Positions 9,966 to 18,929 of a DNA stretch of 64,000 nt are shown here, in pieces (the stretch's first letter is position 1; the number at the start of each line of letters is the position of its first letter). A program made the position numbers and the translations under genes. A model generated the notes under the pieces. It saw only the letters and a list, made by a program, of their open reading frames with translations, did no database searches and was not told the origin of the DNA. This DNA comes from CAIOYC01 sp965277345 (GTDB taxonomy: Bacteria > Pseudomonadota > Alphaproteobacteria > Caulobacterales > Caulobacteraceae), in NCBI GenBank assembly GCA_965277345.1, contig CBDICI010000002.1:186001-250000 (forward strand), written 5' to 3'.

Positions 9966-12071
9966 ATGACCGATCAGATTAGGCCCCCCCTCGCCCGTAA
10001 AGAGCCCAAAACCATCCAGCAGCTCGGCCGCACGCGGAGCGACGCCTATGCCTGGATGAAGGACGAAAACTGGCAGGCGCTGCTGCGCGATCCCGCGCAG
10101 GTGCGGCCGGACATCAAGGCCCACCTCGACGCCGAGAACGCCTATACCCGCGCCATGCTGGCCTCCACCGAGGCGCTGCAGGCGGACCTGTTCGCCGAGA
10201 TGAAGGGCCGGATAAGGGAGGACGACAGCTCCCTCCCCGCGCCGGACGGGCCGTGGGACTACTATTCCCGCTATGAGATCGGCGCCCAGCACCCGATCCT
10301 GGCGCGCCGCCCCACCGGGCGGACCGATGGCGAACAGATCCTGATCGACGTGGAGGCGCTGGCGCAAGGCCACGCCTATTACCAGGTGCACGACGCCGAG
10401 CATTCCCCCGATCATCGGCTCTACGCCTATGCCGAGGACGACCAGGGCTCGGAATACCACCGCATCCGCATCAAGGACCTGGAGACGGGCGCCCTGCTGC
10501 CCGAACCGATCGAAAGCGCCACCGGCGATTTCGTCTGGGCGCCGGACTCCGCCTGGCTGTTCTGGGTCTGGCGCGATGAGAACGGCCGCTCGGCCAAGGT
10601 CTACCGCCGGCCGGCGCGGGGCGGGGCGGCGGACGACGTGCTGGCCTATGCCGAGCCGGACGAGGGCATGTTCGTCCATGTGGGCGTCACCCAGAGCCGG
10701 GCCTTCATCACCCTGTCCTCCGGCAACCACGACTGTTCCGCCACCTGGCTGATTCCCGCCGCCGACCCCACCGCCGAGCCCCGCCTGGTGGAGCCGCGGA
10801 CCGATGCGGTGCTCTACAGCGTCGAACACTGGCCGGCGGCCGATGACGAGGGGCGGCTGGTCATCCTCACCAATGCCGACGGCGCGGTGGACTTCAAGCT
10901 GATGTGGGCCGATGCTAACGCGCCCGGTCGTCGTCACTGGCGCGAATGGATCGGCCATGAGCCCGGCCGCTTCATCGCCGGTCTGCAGGCGCGGGCCGAC
11001 TATCTGGTGCGGCTGGAGCGGGTCAACGCCAACAACCGGCTGGTGGCGACGGCGCAGACCCTCGGCGAGACCACGGTGGGCTTTGCGGAGGAGGCCTACG
11101 CCCTGTCCATGGAGGGCGGCTATGAATGGGATGTGCCCACCATCCGCTTCGTCTACCAGTCGCCGACGACGCCGCGTTCCTGGTACGACTATGACCTGAA
11201 GACCGGCGCGCGGACGCTGCGCAAGACCCAGGACATCCCCTCGGGTCACGATCCGGCGCGGTATGGCGCGCGGCGGCTCTACGCTACCGCCGCCGATGGC
11301 GAGGCGGTCCCCATCACCGTGCTGATGCAGGCCGGCGCCCGGCTCGACGGATCGGCGCCGCTGCTGCTGTACGGCTACGGCGCCTATGGCCTGCCCACCG
11401 AGCCCGGCTTCTCCATCCGCGCGCTCTCGCTGGTGGACCGGGGCTGGATCTACGCCATCGCCCATGTGCGCGGCGGTTCGGAAAAGGGCTGGGGCTGGTT
11501 CCAGGCCGGGCGCGGCAAGCAGAAGCCCAATACCTTCACCGACTTCACCGCCTGCGCCGAGCACCTCGTGGCCGAGGGTTATGGCCGGGCGGGACGGATC
11601 GTCGCCTATGGCGGATCGGCGGGGGGGATGCTGATGGGCGCGGTCGCCAACCTCAGGCCCGATCTCTGGGCCGGCGTCATCGGCGCGGTGCCCTTCGTGG
11701 ACGTGCTCAATACCATGAGCGACGCCTCCCTGCCGCTGACCCCGCCCGAGTGGCCCGAGTGGGGCAACCCGCTGGACAGCGCCGAGGACTATGACGCCAT
11801 CGCCGCCTATAGCCCCTACGACAGGGTCGCCGCCCTGCCCTATCCGGCGGTGCTGGCTACCGGCGGCCTGTCGGACCCCCGGGTGACCTATTGGGAGCCG
11901 GCCAAATGGGCGGCCAAGCTGCGCGAATTCACCACCTCCGATCGCCCGATCCTGCTCAAGATCAATATGACCGCCGGCCACGGCGGGGCGGCGGGGCGGT
12001 TCGACTTCCTCAAGGAGGTGGCGCTCGACTATGCCTTCGCCATCAAGGCGGTGGGCGGGGAATGGGTGTAG
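9966..12071 (+). CDS. ptrB: Oligopeptidase B-like S9 family serine peptidase
   Basis: The 701-residue protein has a seven-bladed propeller half (about residues 80-430) and an alpha/beta hydrolase half. The catalytic triad can be placed: Ser551 in YGGSAGGMLMG, Asp637 in GLSDPRVTYWEP and His672 in MTAGHGGAAGRFD. Oligopeptidase B cleaves short peptides after Lys or Arg in the cytoplasm; no signal peptide is seen here. Length and motif order match E. coli PtrB (686 residues). The gene is flanked by repeats of two families and appears to be transcribed alone. Confidence 0.93.
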   Translation: MTDQIRPPLARKEPKTIQQLGRTRSDAYAWMKDENWQALLRDPAQVRPDIKAHLDAENAYTRAMLASTEALQADLFAEMKGRIREDDSSLPAPDGPWDYYSRYEIGAQHPILARRPTGRTDGEQILIDVEALAQGHAYYQVHDAEHSPDHRLYAYAEDDQGSEYHRIRIKDLETGALLPEPIESATGDFVWAPDSAWLFWVWRDENGRSAKVYRRPARGGAADDVLAYAEPDEGMFVHVGVTQSRAFITLSSGNHDCSATWLIPAADPTAEPRLVEPRTDAVLYSVEHWPAADDEGRLVILTNADGAVDFKLMWADANAPGRRHWREWIGHEPGRFIAGLQARADYLVRLERVNANNRLVATAQTLGETTVGFAEEAYALSMEGGYEWDVPTIRFVYQSPTTPRSWYDYDLKTGARTLRKTQDIPSGHDPARYGARRLYATAADGEAVPITVLMQAGARLDGSAPLLLYGYGAYGLPTEPGFSIRALSLVDRGWIYAIAHVRGGSEKGWGWFQAGRGKQKPNTFTDFTACAEHLVAEGYGRAGRIVAYGGSAGGMLMGAVANLRPDLWAGVIGAVPFVDVLNTMSDASLPLTPPEWPEWGNPLDSAEDYDAIAAYSPYDRVAALPYPAVLATGGLSDPRVTYWEPAKWAAKLREFTTSDRPILLKINMTAGHGGAAGRFDFLKEVALDYAFAIKAVGGEWV

Positions 12072-12099
12072 CGCGTGAGTTGTGAGGGACCAAACGCCT

Positions 12100-12199
12100 C
12101 GCCCTTCGACAGGCTCAGGATGAGGCTTTCCAACAGGATGAGGCTTTCTAATAAGGTCACATTTTATGAGCCCTCATCCTGAGCCTGTCGAAGGCCGAG
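12100..12199. repeat. Family C inverted repeat (CCTTCGACAGGCTCAGGATG)
   Basis: CCCTTCGACAGGCTCAGGAT is followed about 60 bases later by its inverse CTCATCCTGAGCCTGTCGAA. The spacer holds a direct repeat of AGGATGAGGCTTTC. A half copy is at 59211-59245. This motif lies between the ptrB-like and acetyltransferase genes and has no coding content. Confidence 0.85.
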
Positions 12200-12230
12200 G
12201 GCGGTTCTACACCGGGTATAGGAGTTGCAG

Positions 12231-12770
12231 GTGCTGATCCGCGACGCCGCCGAGGCGGACATGGCCGCTGTCGCCGCCCTCTATGCCGACCACGTGCTGA
12301 ACGGGGTCGGCACCTTCGAGGAGACGCCGCCCACCACCGAGGAAATCGCCCGTCGCTGGCGCGAGGTGGCGGCGCTCGGCCTGCCCTGGATCGTGGCCGA
12401 GACTGAAGGGCGGCTCTGGGGCTATGCCTACGCCACCCCGTTTCGCACCCGCGCCGCCTATCGCTTCGTGGCCGAGGACTCGGTCTATGTGGCGCCGGAC
12501 GCCCAGCGGCGCGGGGTAGGCCGGGGCCTGCTCGCCCAACTCATCGCGCGCTGCGAAGCGCTCGGCCTGCGCCAGCTCATGGCGGTGATCGGCGACAGCG
12601 ACAATGCGGGCTCCATCGGCGTCCACGCGGCGCTGGGATTCGAGCCGGCGGGCGTCTTTCGCGCGGTAGGCTACAAGCACCGTCGCTGGCTTGACATCAT
12701 CCTGATGCAAAAGGCCCTGAATGGCGGGGACGATCTGCCTCCGGACGGTCCGGGGCTGCCGCTGAGCTGA
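12231..12770 (+). CDS. GNAT N-acetyltransferase, phosphinothricin/methionine-sulfoximine type
   Basis: The 179-residue protein is a single GNAT domain. VAPDAQRRGVGRGLLAQLI is the acetyl-CoA pyrophosphate loop (motif A), and LGFEPAGVFRAVGYKHRRWLD is the C-terminal signature of the Pat/Bar/MnaT (YncA) subgroup. These enzymes acetylate L-amino-acid analogues such as phosphinothricin, methionine sulfone or sulfoximine. I start at GTG 12231 because AGGAG sits six bases upstream; TTG 12225 overlaps that site. The DUF6624 gene starts 15 bases downstream on the same strand, so they are likely an operon. Confidence 0.88.
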   Translation: MLIRDAAEADMAAVAALYADHVLNGVGTFEETPPTTEEIARRWREVAALGLPWIVAETEGRLWGYAYATPFRTRAAYRFVAEDSVYVAPDAQRRGVGRGLLAQLIARCEALGLRQLMAVIGDSDNAGSIGVHAALGFEPAGVFRAVGYKHRRWLDIILMQKALNGGDDLPPDGPGLPLS

Positions 12771-12785
12771 GGGTCTGGAGCGTTC

Positions 12786-13799
12786 ATGCGCCTGTTCATC
12801 GCCGTCCTCGCCGCGCTGGGCTTCGCCGCCGCCGCCCTGGCCGCCCCGACCACGGGGCCGGCGCTCGGCCAGGCGCTGGCCGGCGGCGCGGTCGATCCAA
12901 TGACATTCGACTTCGGCGCGCTGCGCTATGCGCCCGGCCAGACCATGGGCTTTCTCGGCGCGCAGGCTGGCGCCCAGCTCGCCGCCGCCAAGGCGCACGA
13001 CAAGCCGAACTGGCCCGCGGTGCTGGAGGCGCACATCTGCCCCACCGCCGCCGAACGGATGACCATGGCCGGGTTCGACAGCGCCCTGATCGCGCCGGAC
13101 GCCGCCACCTGGACCGCCGAGAAGGCTGCCGCCGAGGCCGCCTATGCCCGCTACACCGCCGCGCGCGACGCCGTCCTCGCCGGCCGGCCCTCGCCCTATC
13201 CCGAGTTCAAGGCGGAGGAACTGGCGGTGAGCGCCGCCAACCGGGCCGGCAAGCCCGAGGCGAAGGCGCTATTTCTGCACAGAGCCCAGGAACAGTTCTG
13301 GCGCCACGCCGTGGCCTATGGCGGGGCCAAGGGCTATGCCGAGGGCGTGGGCAAGGCGGGCGTGGTCTGGCTGAACGCCCGCATCCTGGACGAGGGTTGC
13401 CGCGCCGACCGCGAGAATATCGCCTGGTTGAAAGAGACGCTGACCACCATTCCATGGTTCGACACCAAGACCTATGGCAAGGACGCCGACGCCTCCGCCT
13501 GGCTCATCGTCGAGCACGCCGACGCCGACCCCGCCTTCCAGACGATGGTGCTGGAGCGGATCGGCCAACTGGTGGTGGAGCATCGCAGCAACCCGGCCGA
13601 CTATGCCTTTCTGTGGGACCGGCTGGCGCTCAACTCCGGCCGGCCGCAGCGCTATGGCACCCAGATGCGGTGCGTAAACAAGCAGTGGGCGCCCAAGGCC
13701 CCGCTGGAGGAGCCCGCGAAGCTGGACGAGCGCCGCCGCTGGGTCGGCCTGCCCAGCGAAGCGGACGCCGAGCGCACCTCGACGCTGCGGTGCGTCTAA
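12786..13799 (+). CDS. Exported DUF6624-like protein
   Basis: The 337-residue protein starts with a classical signal peptide (MRLFIAVLAALGFAAAALAA). The C-terminal part contains the DUF6624 pattern WLIVEHADADPAFQTMVLERI followed by NPADYAFLWDRLALNSGRPQ, RYGTQMRC and a final WVGLP region. The function of the family is unknown. The N-terminal half is rich in Ala and has no motif I recognise. It is co-directional with the acetyltransferase, 15 bases apart. Its stop overlaps the stop of the convergent amidohydrolase by four bases. Confidence 0.75.
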   Translation: MRLFIAVLAALGFAAAALAAPTTGPALGQALAGGAVDPMTFDFGALRYAPGQTMGFLGAQAGAQLAAAKAHDKPNWPAVLEAHICPTAAERMTMAGFDSALIAPDAATWTAEKAAAEAAYARYTAARDAVLAGRPSPYPEFKAEELAVSAANRAGKPEAKALFLHRAQEQFWRHAVAYGGAKGYAEGVGKAGVVWLNARILDEGCRADRENIAWLKETLTTIPWFDTKTYGKDADASAWLIVEHADADPAFQTMVLERIGQLVVEHRSNPADYAFLWDRLALNSGRPQRYGTQMRCVNKQWAPKAPLEEPAKLDERRRWVGLPSEADAERTSTLRCV

Positions 13800-14854
13800 A
13801 GGTCCAGGCTGTAGAAGCGGCTGGCTGTTCCGCTGAACAGGGCCGCCTTCTCGTCCGCCGAGGCGCCGGCGGCGGTGCGCTTCAAGGCGTTCCATAGGGT
13901 GGCGTAGTCGCAGGTCCACAGATCGACGGGGAAGTTGCTCTCGAACATGCAGCGATCCGCCCCGAACGCCTCGATGCAGGTCTCGATGTAGGGCTTCCAC
14001 AGGGCCGCAAGACGGACGGAGAGCAGCGCCTCGCCCGCCGGAACCTCGAAGCCCGGATTGCACATGGCCAGCCCGCCGAGCTTGACCACCACGTTCGGCC
14101 GCTCCGCCAGATCGCGGATGTTGTCGCGCCAGACGCCGAAGCGCTCCTCGCGCCGCCCCCGATAGGCGCCGATGCCGAGGGGCGTGCCGACGTGGTCGAG
14201 GACGATTGGCTGACCCGGAAAGGCGCCCGCCAGATCGATCAGGTCCGGCAACTGCGGCTCCAGCAGCCAGGCGTCGAAGGTCAGGCCGAGGAGGCCCAGA
14301 CGCCGGAATCCGGCCCGGAAGTCGTCGCGACGATAGAGCCCCTCCGGCACGCGGCCGCTGAGGGGGCCGAGCACGTCGGGATCGGCGTCGAACGATGCCG
14401 AATGGCGGATACCGCGGAACCGGCCGTTTCCAGCCGCCATGTGCGCCTCCAACACCGGCGCGACACCATCGCCGAGCAGCAGGTCCGCATGGCTGACGAT
14501 GCCGGCGCAGGGCCGCACCGCGCCGTATTGGCCGCTGGCGCCCATGGCGGCGACGCCGTTGACGAACTCGGTCTCGCCCACCGGCCGGAAAGCCTCCGGT
14601 CCCTCCGCCCGCCAGAAGGCGCGGCAGTCGACGAACACTGTAGCGCGGATGTTATGGCCGCTGTTCAAGTCCTGCAGCAACTCGGGCAGCAGGTAACGGG
14701 GCCGCAGCGCCAGGGTGCGCGTGAACGGGTGTGCGTCGGCGGCGACGTGGGCATAGGCCTTGCCCCGATCCCACAGATGGTGATGCGGATCGACGATCGG
14801 CAGATCCGGCTCGACGATCGGCTCCGCGACCACCCCCGGCGAAGGTCCCGTCAT
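13796..14854 (-). CDS. Amidohydrolase family 2 (TIM-barrel metal-dependent hydrolase)
   Basis: The 352-residue protein fits PF04909/COG3618. The N-terminus has the metal motif LPIVDPHHHLWDRG, the middle has GIRHSASFD and IVLDHVGTPLG, and the C-terminus has CMFESNFPVDLW, which supplies the last metal-binding acid. Members hydrolyse lactones or decarboxylate aromatic acids (2-pyrone-4,6-dicarboxylate lactonase, fucono-lactonase types). The exact substrate cannot be read from sequence. ATG 14854 is preferred over TTG 14872, which has no ribosome-binding site. No signal peptide is seen. Confidence 0.9.
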   Translation of the reverse strand: MTGPSPGVVAEPIVEPDLPIVDPHHHLWDRGKAYAHVAADAHPFTRTLALRPRYLLPELLQDLNSGHNIRATVFVDCRAFWRAEGPEAFRPVGETEFVNGVAAMGASGQYGAVRPCAGIVSHADLLLGDGVAPVLEAHMAAGNGRFRGIRHSASFDADPDVLGPLSGRVPEGLYRRDDFRAGFRRLGLLGLTFDAWLLEPQLPDLIDLAGAFPGQPIVLDHVGTPLGIGAYRGRREERFGVWRDNIRDLAERPNVVVKLGGLAMCNPGFEVPAGEALLSVRLAALWKPYIETCIEAFGADRCMFESNFPVDLWTCDYATLWNALKRTAAGASADEKAALFSGTASRFYSLDL

Positions 14855-14886
14855 GTCCACCAGTCCGTTCAACCAAGCGGGAGGCT

Positions 14887-14920
14887 AGCGCATGATCGCT
14901 TCGGATGGAATGCATCAGGG
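14887..14920. repeat. Half copy of family A repeat
   Basis: GCGCATGATCGCTTCGGATG followed by GAATGCATCAGG matches one of the two palindromes of the family A element but is degenerate and unpaired with the second hairpin. It sits upstream of the amidohydrolase start. Confidence 0.6.
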
Positions 14921-15057
14921 CAGCGCCACCACGAGGCCCCCAAGCTGATAACCGCGGCGCCGGTGCAGACCATATGGCGGCGCCGGCCAATCGGCGCGCG
15001 GCGCCTTACGGGCGAACGCCGCCACGCCCGGGGGGGCGATGAGTTCGCCGCCCTAAG

Positions 15058-16347
15058 CTATGCCAGACAGCTCTCGAGCGCGGCGCGGAAAGCCATCGCG
15101 ACCGGCGTGACAAGCTCGGCCGAGACGCAGCGCAGGTCGTCCGCCTGGGTATGGAAATAGCGGTGACCGCCATAGAGGCCGATCGCCGTTCCATACCCCG
15201 CATCGAGGACATTGACGAGTTCGCCCCCGGCGGTCGCCCGGTCGGCCACATAGGTCGCCTCCAAGCCGGAGATTCCATGAAAGGCCGCCCGCACGGATGC
15301 CGCCACATCGGCGGTGGCGGTGAGCACACGCTGGCTGTCCGCGCTCGGCAAGGGCCTCAGGACCGGACCGATTTCATGCCAGTCTCGCGCCGCCGCGCTG
15401 GCCCCGATATGAAGCCAGAGCCGCGTACGGGCTGGGGCCGGAGCCTCCGAGAGATAGTGCTCGCCGCCCAGATACTCGTATTCGTGGCCGCTGGTGGCAA
15501 CAAGCTCGACATTCACGCCGTGGTTGGTCTGAGCCAGCCACCGCGCCAGCGACAGCCAGATCGCCACGCCGGAGCCGCGCTCCGCCGCGCACCGGAACCA
15601 GCCCGACCGAGGCGTGGACAGGATGACCGTCTTGGGCGCGCGCCGATCCAGATGGCCGATCAGATTGAAGGCCGGGCGTCGCCCTTCGCCTCCGTCGATG
15701 ACCAGGGTTGCGGGGCCGCCGTCCGCGGCCGCGGCGAGGAAACGCCCGGCGTCCTTGGGGGCCAGGATCGCTACCGGTCGGCCGAACCCTGGCTTTTTCG
15801 AGGTGACGTTGAGCGCGATCGCTTCGCCGGTGGGCCCGGTGGTCACCAGAACGGCGGCCGACGCGCCGCGCGCGAAGGCTTCGGTCAGGGGGCGGGCCAC
15901 CTGCGGATCGGCGAGGGCGACCCAGCGCTTGTACGGCAGTACGATGAGGGCGATGGCGCGGGAAAGGTCGCCGGGAACCGACGCCAGGCGGAGGGGCGCT
16001 GTGATCCCCTGCGCGCCCGTCTGCACGACCAGGGCCTGGGGAAGCACCGGCGCCATCACACCGCCGTTCGACAGCGTGGCCTGTCGCGCCTCGAACCAGG
16101 GGACCTGAAACGGTTGACGTCGGCAGGCATAGCCCCATTCCCCGAGGGTCTGCTCCAGCCAGACGCCGCAGGCCTCGTCGCCCGGGCCGCCCGCCGCCTT
16201 GACGCCAAAGCCGTCATAGCGTTCCAGCACCCCCTGCAGCCAGGCTTGGCCCTCGCTGGGGCTCGGCGATGCGGCGGACGCGCCGGCGCCGGAGGCGAAG
16301 CCGCCGACACCGGCGGCGAACATAAAATCCCGGCGAGATGACGCCAT
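15058..16347 (-). CDS. Exported M28-like protein with altered metal site (locus A paralogue)
   Basis: The 429-residue protein begins with a twin-arginine-type signal (SSRRDFMFAAGVGGFASG). The body has the layout of M28 aminopeptidases: an N-terminal lid, a PA-like insert containing VTTGPTGEAIALN, then FNLIGHLDRRAPKTVILST and a C-terminal FHTQADDLRCVSAELV. Aligning by eye, the zinc motif H-x-D reads PRS, the DD bridge reads ER, the catalytic EE reads HE (SGHEYEYLG), and only the C-terminal HTxxD histidine and one Glu remain. Ordinary dizinc peptidase activity is therefore doubtful. A paralogue of the same length lies at 42359-43648. The gene follows its TonB receptor by 32 bases, with AGGAGG before the ATG. 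Confidence 0.7.
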   Translation of the reverse strand: MASSRRDFMFAAGVGGFASGAGASAASPSPSEGQAWLQGVLERYDGFGVKAAGGPGDEACGVWLEQTLGEWGYACRRQPFQVPWFEARQATLSNGGVMAPVLPQALVVQTGAQGITAPLRLASVPGDLSRAIALIVLPYKRWVALADPQVARPLTEAFARGASAAVLVTTGPTGEAIALNVTSKKPGFGRPVAILAPKDAGRFLAAAADGGPATLVIDGGEGRRPAFNLIGHLDRRAPKTVILSTPRSGWFRCAAERGSGVAIWLSLARWLAQTNHGVNVELVATSGHEYEYLGGEHYLSEAPAPARTRLWLHIGASAAARDWHEIGPVLRPLPSADSQRVLTATADVAASVRAAFHGISGLEATYVADRATAGGELVNVLDAGYGTAIGLYGGHRYFHTQADDLRCVSAELVTPVAMAFRAALESCLA

Positions 16348-16379
16348 GGGGCCGCCTCCTGCTCCCGTTCGCCCGCCCG

Positions 16380-18737
16380 CTACCAGCGGTACTTCAGGTT
16401 TACCCCCACGGTGAGCGGCTCGTTATACCGGTTGGCATAGGGAACGCCGCCCGTTTGCAGCTTGAGCAGTTGCACCGTCTGATCGGTCAGGTTTTGTATA
16501 AACACGGCGAGTTCGAGCTTGCGGTAATCGATGCCGGTCCGCAGGCTGACATCGCCGATGCTCGACATGGGCACATAGGGAATGGCGGTGGTGACCGTGT
16601 CCTGCCCGCCGCCGCTCTGCGTGTTGTAGACAACGTGGAGGAAGCCATCGACCTCGCCGGCGAGGCGATGCCTGTAGTCGAGGGTCGCCGAGGTGGTCCA
16701 TTCCGGTATCTGCGCCACCTTGGAGCCGGTGATCGGCAAACCTGCATAGGTTCCCGACACCGACGCGAAGGTGGCGCGCTGGTTTCCGGCGTTGAGATCG
16801 AGGCTCAGCCGGCCGCCGGCGATCTGGAAGCGGCTGCTGATCGCCGCCTCGACGCCGCGGGCGTGCACGGTTCCGCCGTTGATGTTGAATACCGTCGCCC
16901 CCTGTTTGCAGGCGTTCAGCAGGGTGCATCCGTCGGTGATGCTGGTGATGGCGTTGTCGGTGGTCGAAGCGTAGGCGTCGAGGGTGAAAAAGATGTGCGA
17001 TCCCAGGCCGCCCTTGAACCCCACCTCATAGCTGGTGGTGTCCTCGTCGCCATAGGCTGGGCTGAACGGGATCGGCGCCAGAGGCGTGGACACGCCGGTG
17101 TTTACGCCGCCGGCGCGATAGCCGGTGCCGACCTTGGCATAGACCAGATCGTCCCACTGGACCGGCAGTTTATAGCTCAGCGTGGCGGTATAGTTGGTAC
17201 GATCGGCCGAGAAGGCGTGGTTGGCCGGCGTGCCGATCGGTACGCCGGTGTAGAGCGCGGAGCCATACTGCGTCGCCTTCTTGTCGTCGTTCGTATAGCG
17301 CAGCTCGCCGTTGAAGGTGAAGCGGCCCAGCCGGTAGCGAACGGACCCGTATACCGCCTCCGAATTATAGCGCTGCGGCGTCACGCTGACCGATCCGAAG
17401 CCCGCCGGAAAGGGGTTTGGGCAGTTGGTCGAGGTCGCGAGCAGCAAATCGCAGATCGGCGTGGTCGGCGTGCCGCCGCAGACGCCCGCGCCGACCTTCA
17501 AGACACAGGGGCTGGTGGCGCTCGACAGGCCATTGGAGTCGTGCTGCAGCAGTAGCTCCGCGCCGCCCAGCCAATCCAGGCTACCGCCCAGCGTCGTGCC
17601 GCCCAGGTGCAGGTCCTGATAGAAGGTGCGGTCCTTCGCCGAGGTGACGACCTGGCCGAGGGGATAGACGCCGACCTCGCCCTGCTTCTGGAGCTGCGCT
17701 TCGGTGGCCAGGTCGATGGGCGAGCCGAAGTGCTGCAGGGAGGTCGAGGCGGTCACCATGGTGGTGGAGGTCAAGGTCGACCAGCCGAGCTTGTAGTCGG
17801 CGAGCACCATGGCCCGCTGAACCTTCTGCTCCGTGGCGTTAACCCCGTTGCTGGGAACGTTGAAGCGGTTCTGGGCGATGCCCAGCGGGATGGTCGGGGT
17901 GGTCTTCGGCGCCACCAGATAGGGATTCACGAAGGTCGGCAGGTCGATGTCCTGTCCGTCCACCAGCACGTCGACGTCCAGCGGGCCGTGCGCATAACGC
18001 AACTGCCCCCGCGCCAGCCAGCCATCGGTGTGGTCGTAATATTGCCCGTTCACCGGATTGACGTAGAAGCCCTTGGTCTGGCCGATCGTCTCCACGCCGA
18101 CCCGGGCGGCCACCTCGTCGCTGAAGGCGTAGTTCTCGACCGCGGTGAGACGGTTCTGGTCGAGCTTGTCGGTATAGCTCTCATCCACATAGCCCGAGTT
18201 GTCGAATTTAGGCTTGGCCGACACGATGTTGACCAGTCCAAACTCGGAATTGCGCCCATACAGCGCGCCCTGTGGCCCCTCCAGCACCTCGACGCGCTCG
18301 AGGTCAAAGACGTCGATATTCTTGAAATTGCGTCCGCCCAGGGTCGAGGAGCCCACATACGCCCCGTTGACGAACAGGCCGACGCCGGAATCGGCCCCCG
18401 TGGCGCGTTCGGTGCCCGACCCGCGAATGGAGATTTCGCTCAGATTGGGCGCCTGCAGATCGTTGAAGCGGACCCCCGGAACGGTGCGGAGCAGATCGCC
18501 CGTGCCCACCGTCGGGCCGGTGTCGGCGAGCTGTGTCGCCGTGACGGCGGAAATGGTCGCGGGAATGTCGCGCAGGTTTTCCTGTCGCTTGCGGGCGGTG
18601 ACGACGATTTCCTCCACCGGTGGAGCGGATTTATCGATGGTGGGCGGCCCCTTCACGGCCAGGTCCACCGCCTGCGCGGCCGCGGGACCGGCGAAGATCA
18701 GCGCCAGCGCGGCCGCTGACCGGAACAGATAGCGCAT
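16380..18737 (-). CDS. TonB-dependent receptor (locus A)
   Basis: The 785-residue outer-membrane receptor has a signal peptide ending near AGPAAAQA, a TonB-box-like VEEIVVTARKRQENLRDIP, a plug (SEISIRGSGTERATGADS, VEVLEGPQGALYGRN) and a 22-strand barrel ending in an aromatic residue (NLKYRW). ATG 18737 has GGAGG five bases upstream. An extracellular loop around residues 400-440 holds four closely spaced cysteines (VCGGTPTTPIC and neighbours). A paralogue at 36934-39543 shares the plug motif and this loop. It probably imports a substrate processed by the M28-like product encoded just downstream. Transcription starts in the intergenic space that holds the GntR-type operator. Confidence 0.92.
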   Translation of the reverse strand: MRYLFRSAAALALIFAGPAAAQAVDLAVKGPPTIDKSAPPVEEIVVTARKRQENLRDIPATISAVTATQLADTGPTVGTGDLLRTVPGVRFNDLQAPNLSEISIRGSGTERATGADSGVGLFVNGAYVGSSTLGGRNFKNIDVFDLERVEVLEGPQGALYGRNSEFGLVNIVSAKPKFDNSGYVDESYTDKLDQNRLTAVENYAFSDEVAARVGVETIGQTKGFYVNPVNGQYYDHTDGWLARGQLRYAHGPLDVDVLVDGQDIDLPTFVNPYLVAPKTTPTIPLGIAQNRFNVPSNGVNATEQKVQRAMVLADYKLGWSTLTSTTMVTASTSLQHFGSPIDLATEAQLQKQGEVGVYPLGQVVTSAKDRTFYQDLHLGGTTLGGSLDWLGGAELLLQHDSNGLSSATSPCVLKVGAGVCGGTPTTPICDLLLATSTNCPNPFPAGFGSVSVTPQRYNSEAVYGSVRYRLGRFTFNGELRYTNDDKKATQYGSALYTGVPIGTPANHAFSADRTNYTATLSYKLPVQWDDLVYAKVGTGYRAGGVNTGVSTPLAPIPFSPAYGDEDTTSYEVGFKGGLGSHIFFTLDAYASTTDNAITSITDGCTLLNACKQGATVFNINGGTVHARGVEAAISSRFQIAGGRLSLDLNAGNQRATFASVSGTYAGLPITGSKVAQIPEWTTSATLDYRHRLAGEVDGFLHVVYNTQSGGGQDTVTTAIPYVPMSSIGDVSLRTGIDYRKLELAVFIQNLTDQTVQLLKLQTGGVPYANRYNEPLTVGVNLKYRW

Positions 18738-18813
18738 CTTGTCCTCCCGACACGGCAACTTTGGCTGCCTGTTTTGGGAGAGAATTCCGAGACTGTGTGA
18801 CGTTGTCAACAAA

Positions 18814-18826
18814 ATTGTACGACAAT
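18814..18826. promoter_or_regulatory. GntR/FCD-type operator between the TonB receptor and gntR genes
   Basis: A perfect 13-base inverted repeat, ATTGT-ACG-ACAAT, lies in the divergent promoter region. The TTGT-N3-ACAA form is typical of FadR-subfamily GntR operators. A second imperfect unit, TTGTCAACAA, lies just to the left (18803-18812). The string ATTGTACG occurs again at 19709-19716, directly before the ribosome-binding site of the serine hydrolase. The regulator encoded at 18930 is the obvious candidate to bind here and control both divergent units. Confidence 0.65.
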
Positions 18827-18929
18827 ATGCGTGACTATGTTCTACGGTTTCGCTTGCTCCGCCAATGCGGATCGGCGCAACATGCATCGCTCGACAGGCG
18901 GGCCGTCCCTTGGCGGCGAGGGAGAAGGC

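Noticed and set aside
9954..11981. A 675-codon open frame on the minus strand opposite the oligopeptidase B gene
   Set aside because: Its product is low-complexity Gly/Arg/His-rich sequence with no family motif, as expected for the antisense of GC-rich coding DNA. The plus-strand gene has a full catalytic triad.
12100..12199. The direct and inverted repeats as a CRISPR array
   Set aside because: There are only two arms with palindromic pairing and no regular spacers; no cas gene occurs in the window.
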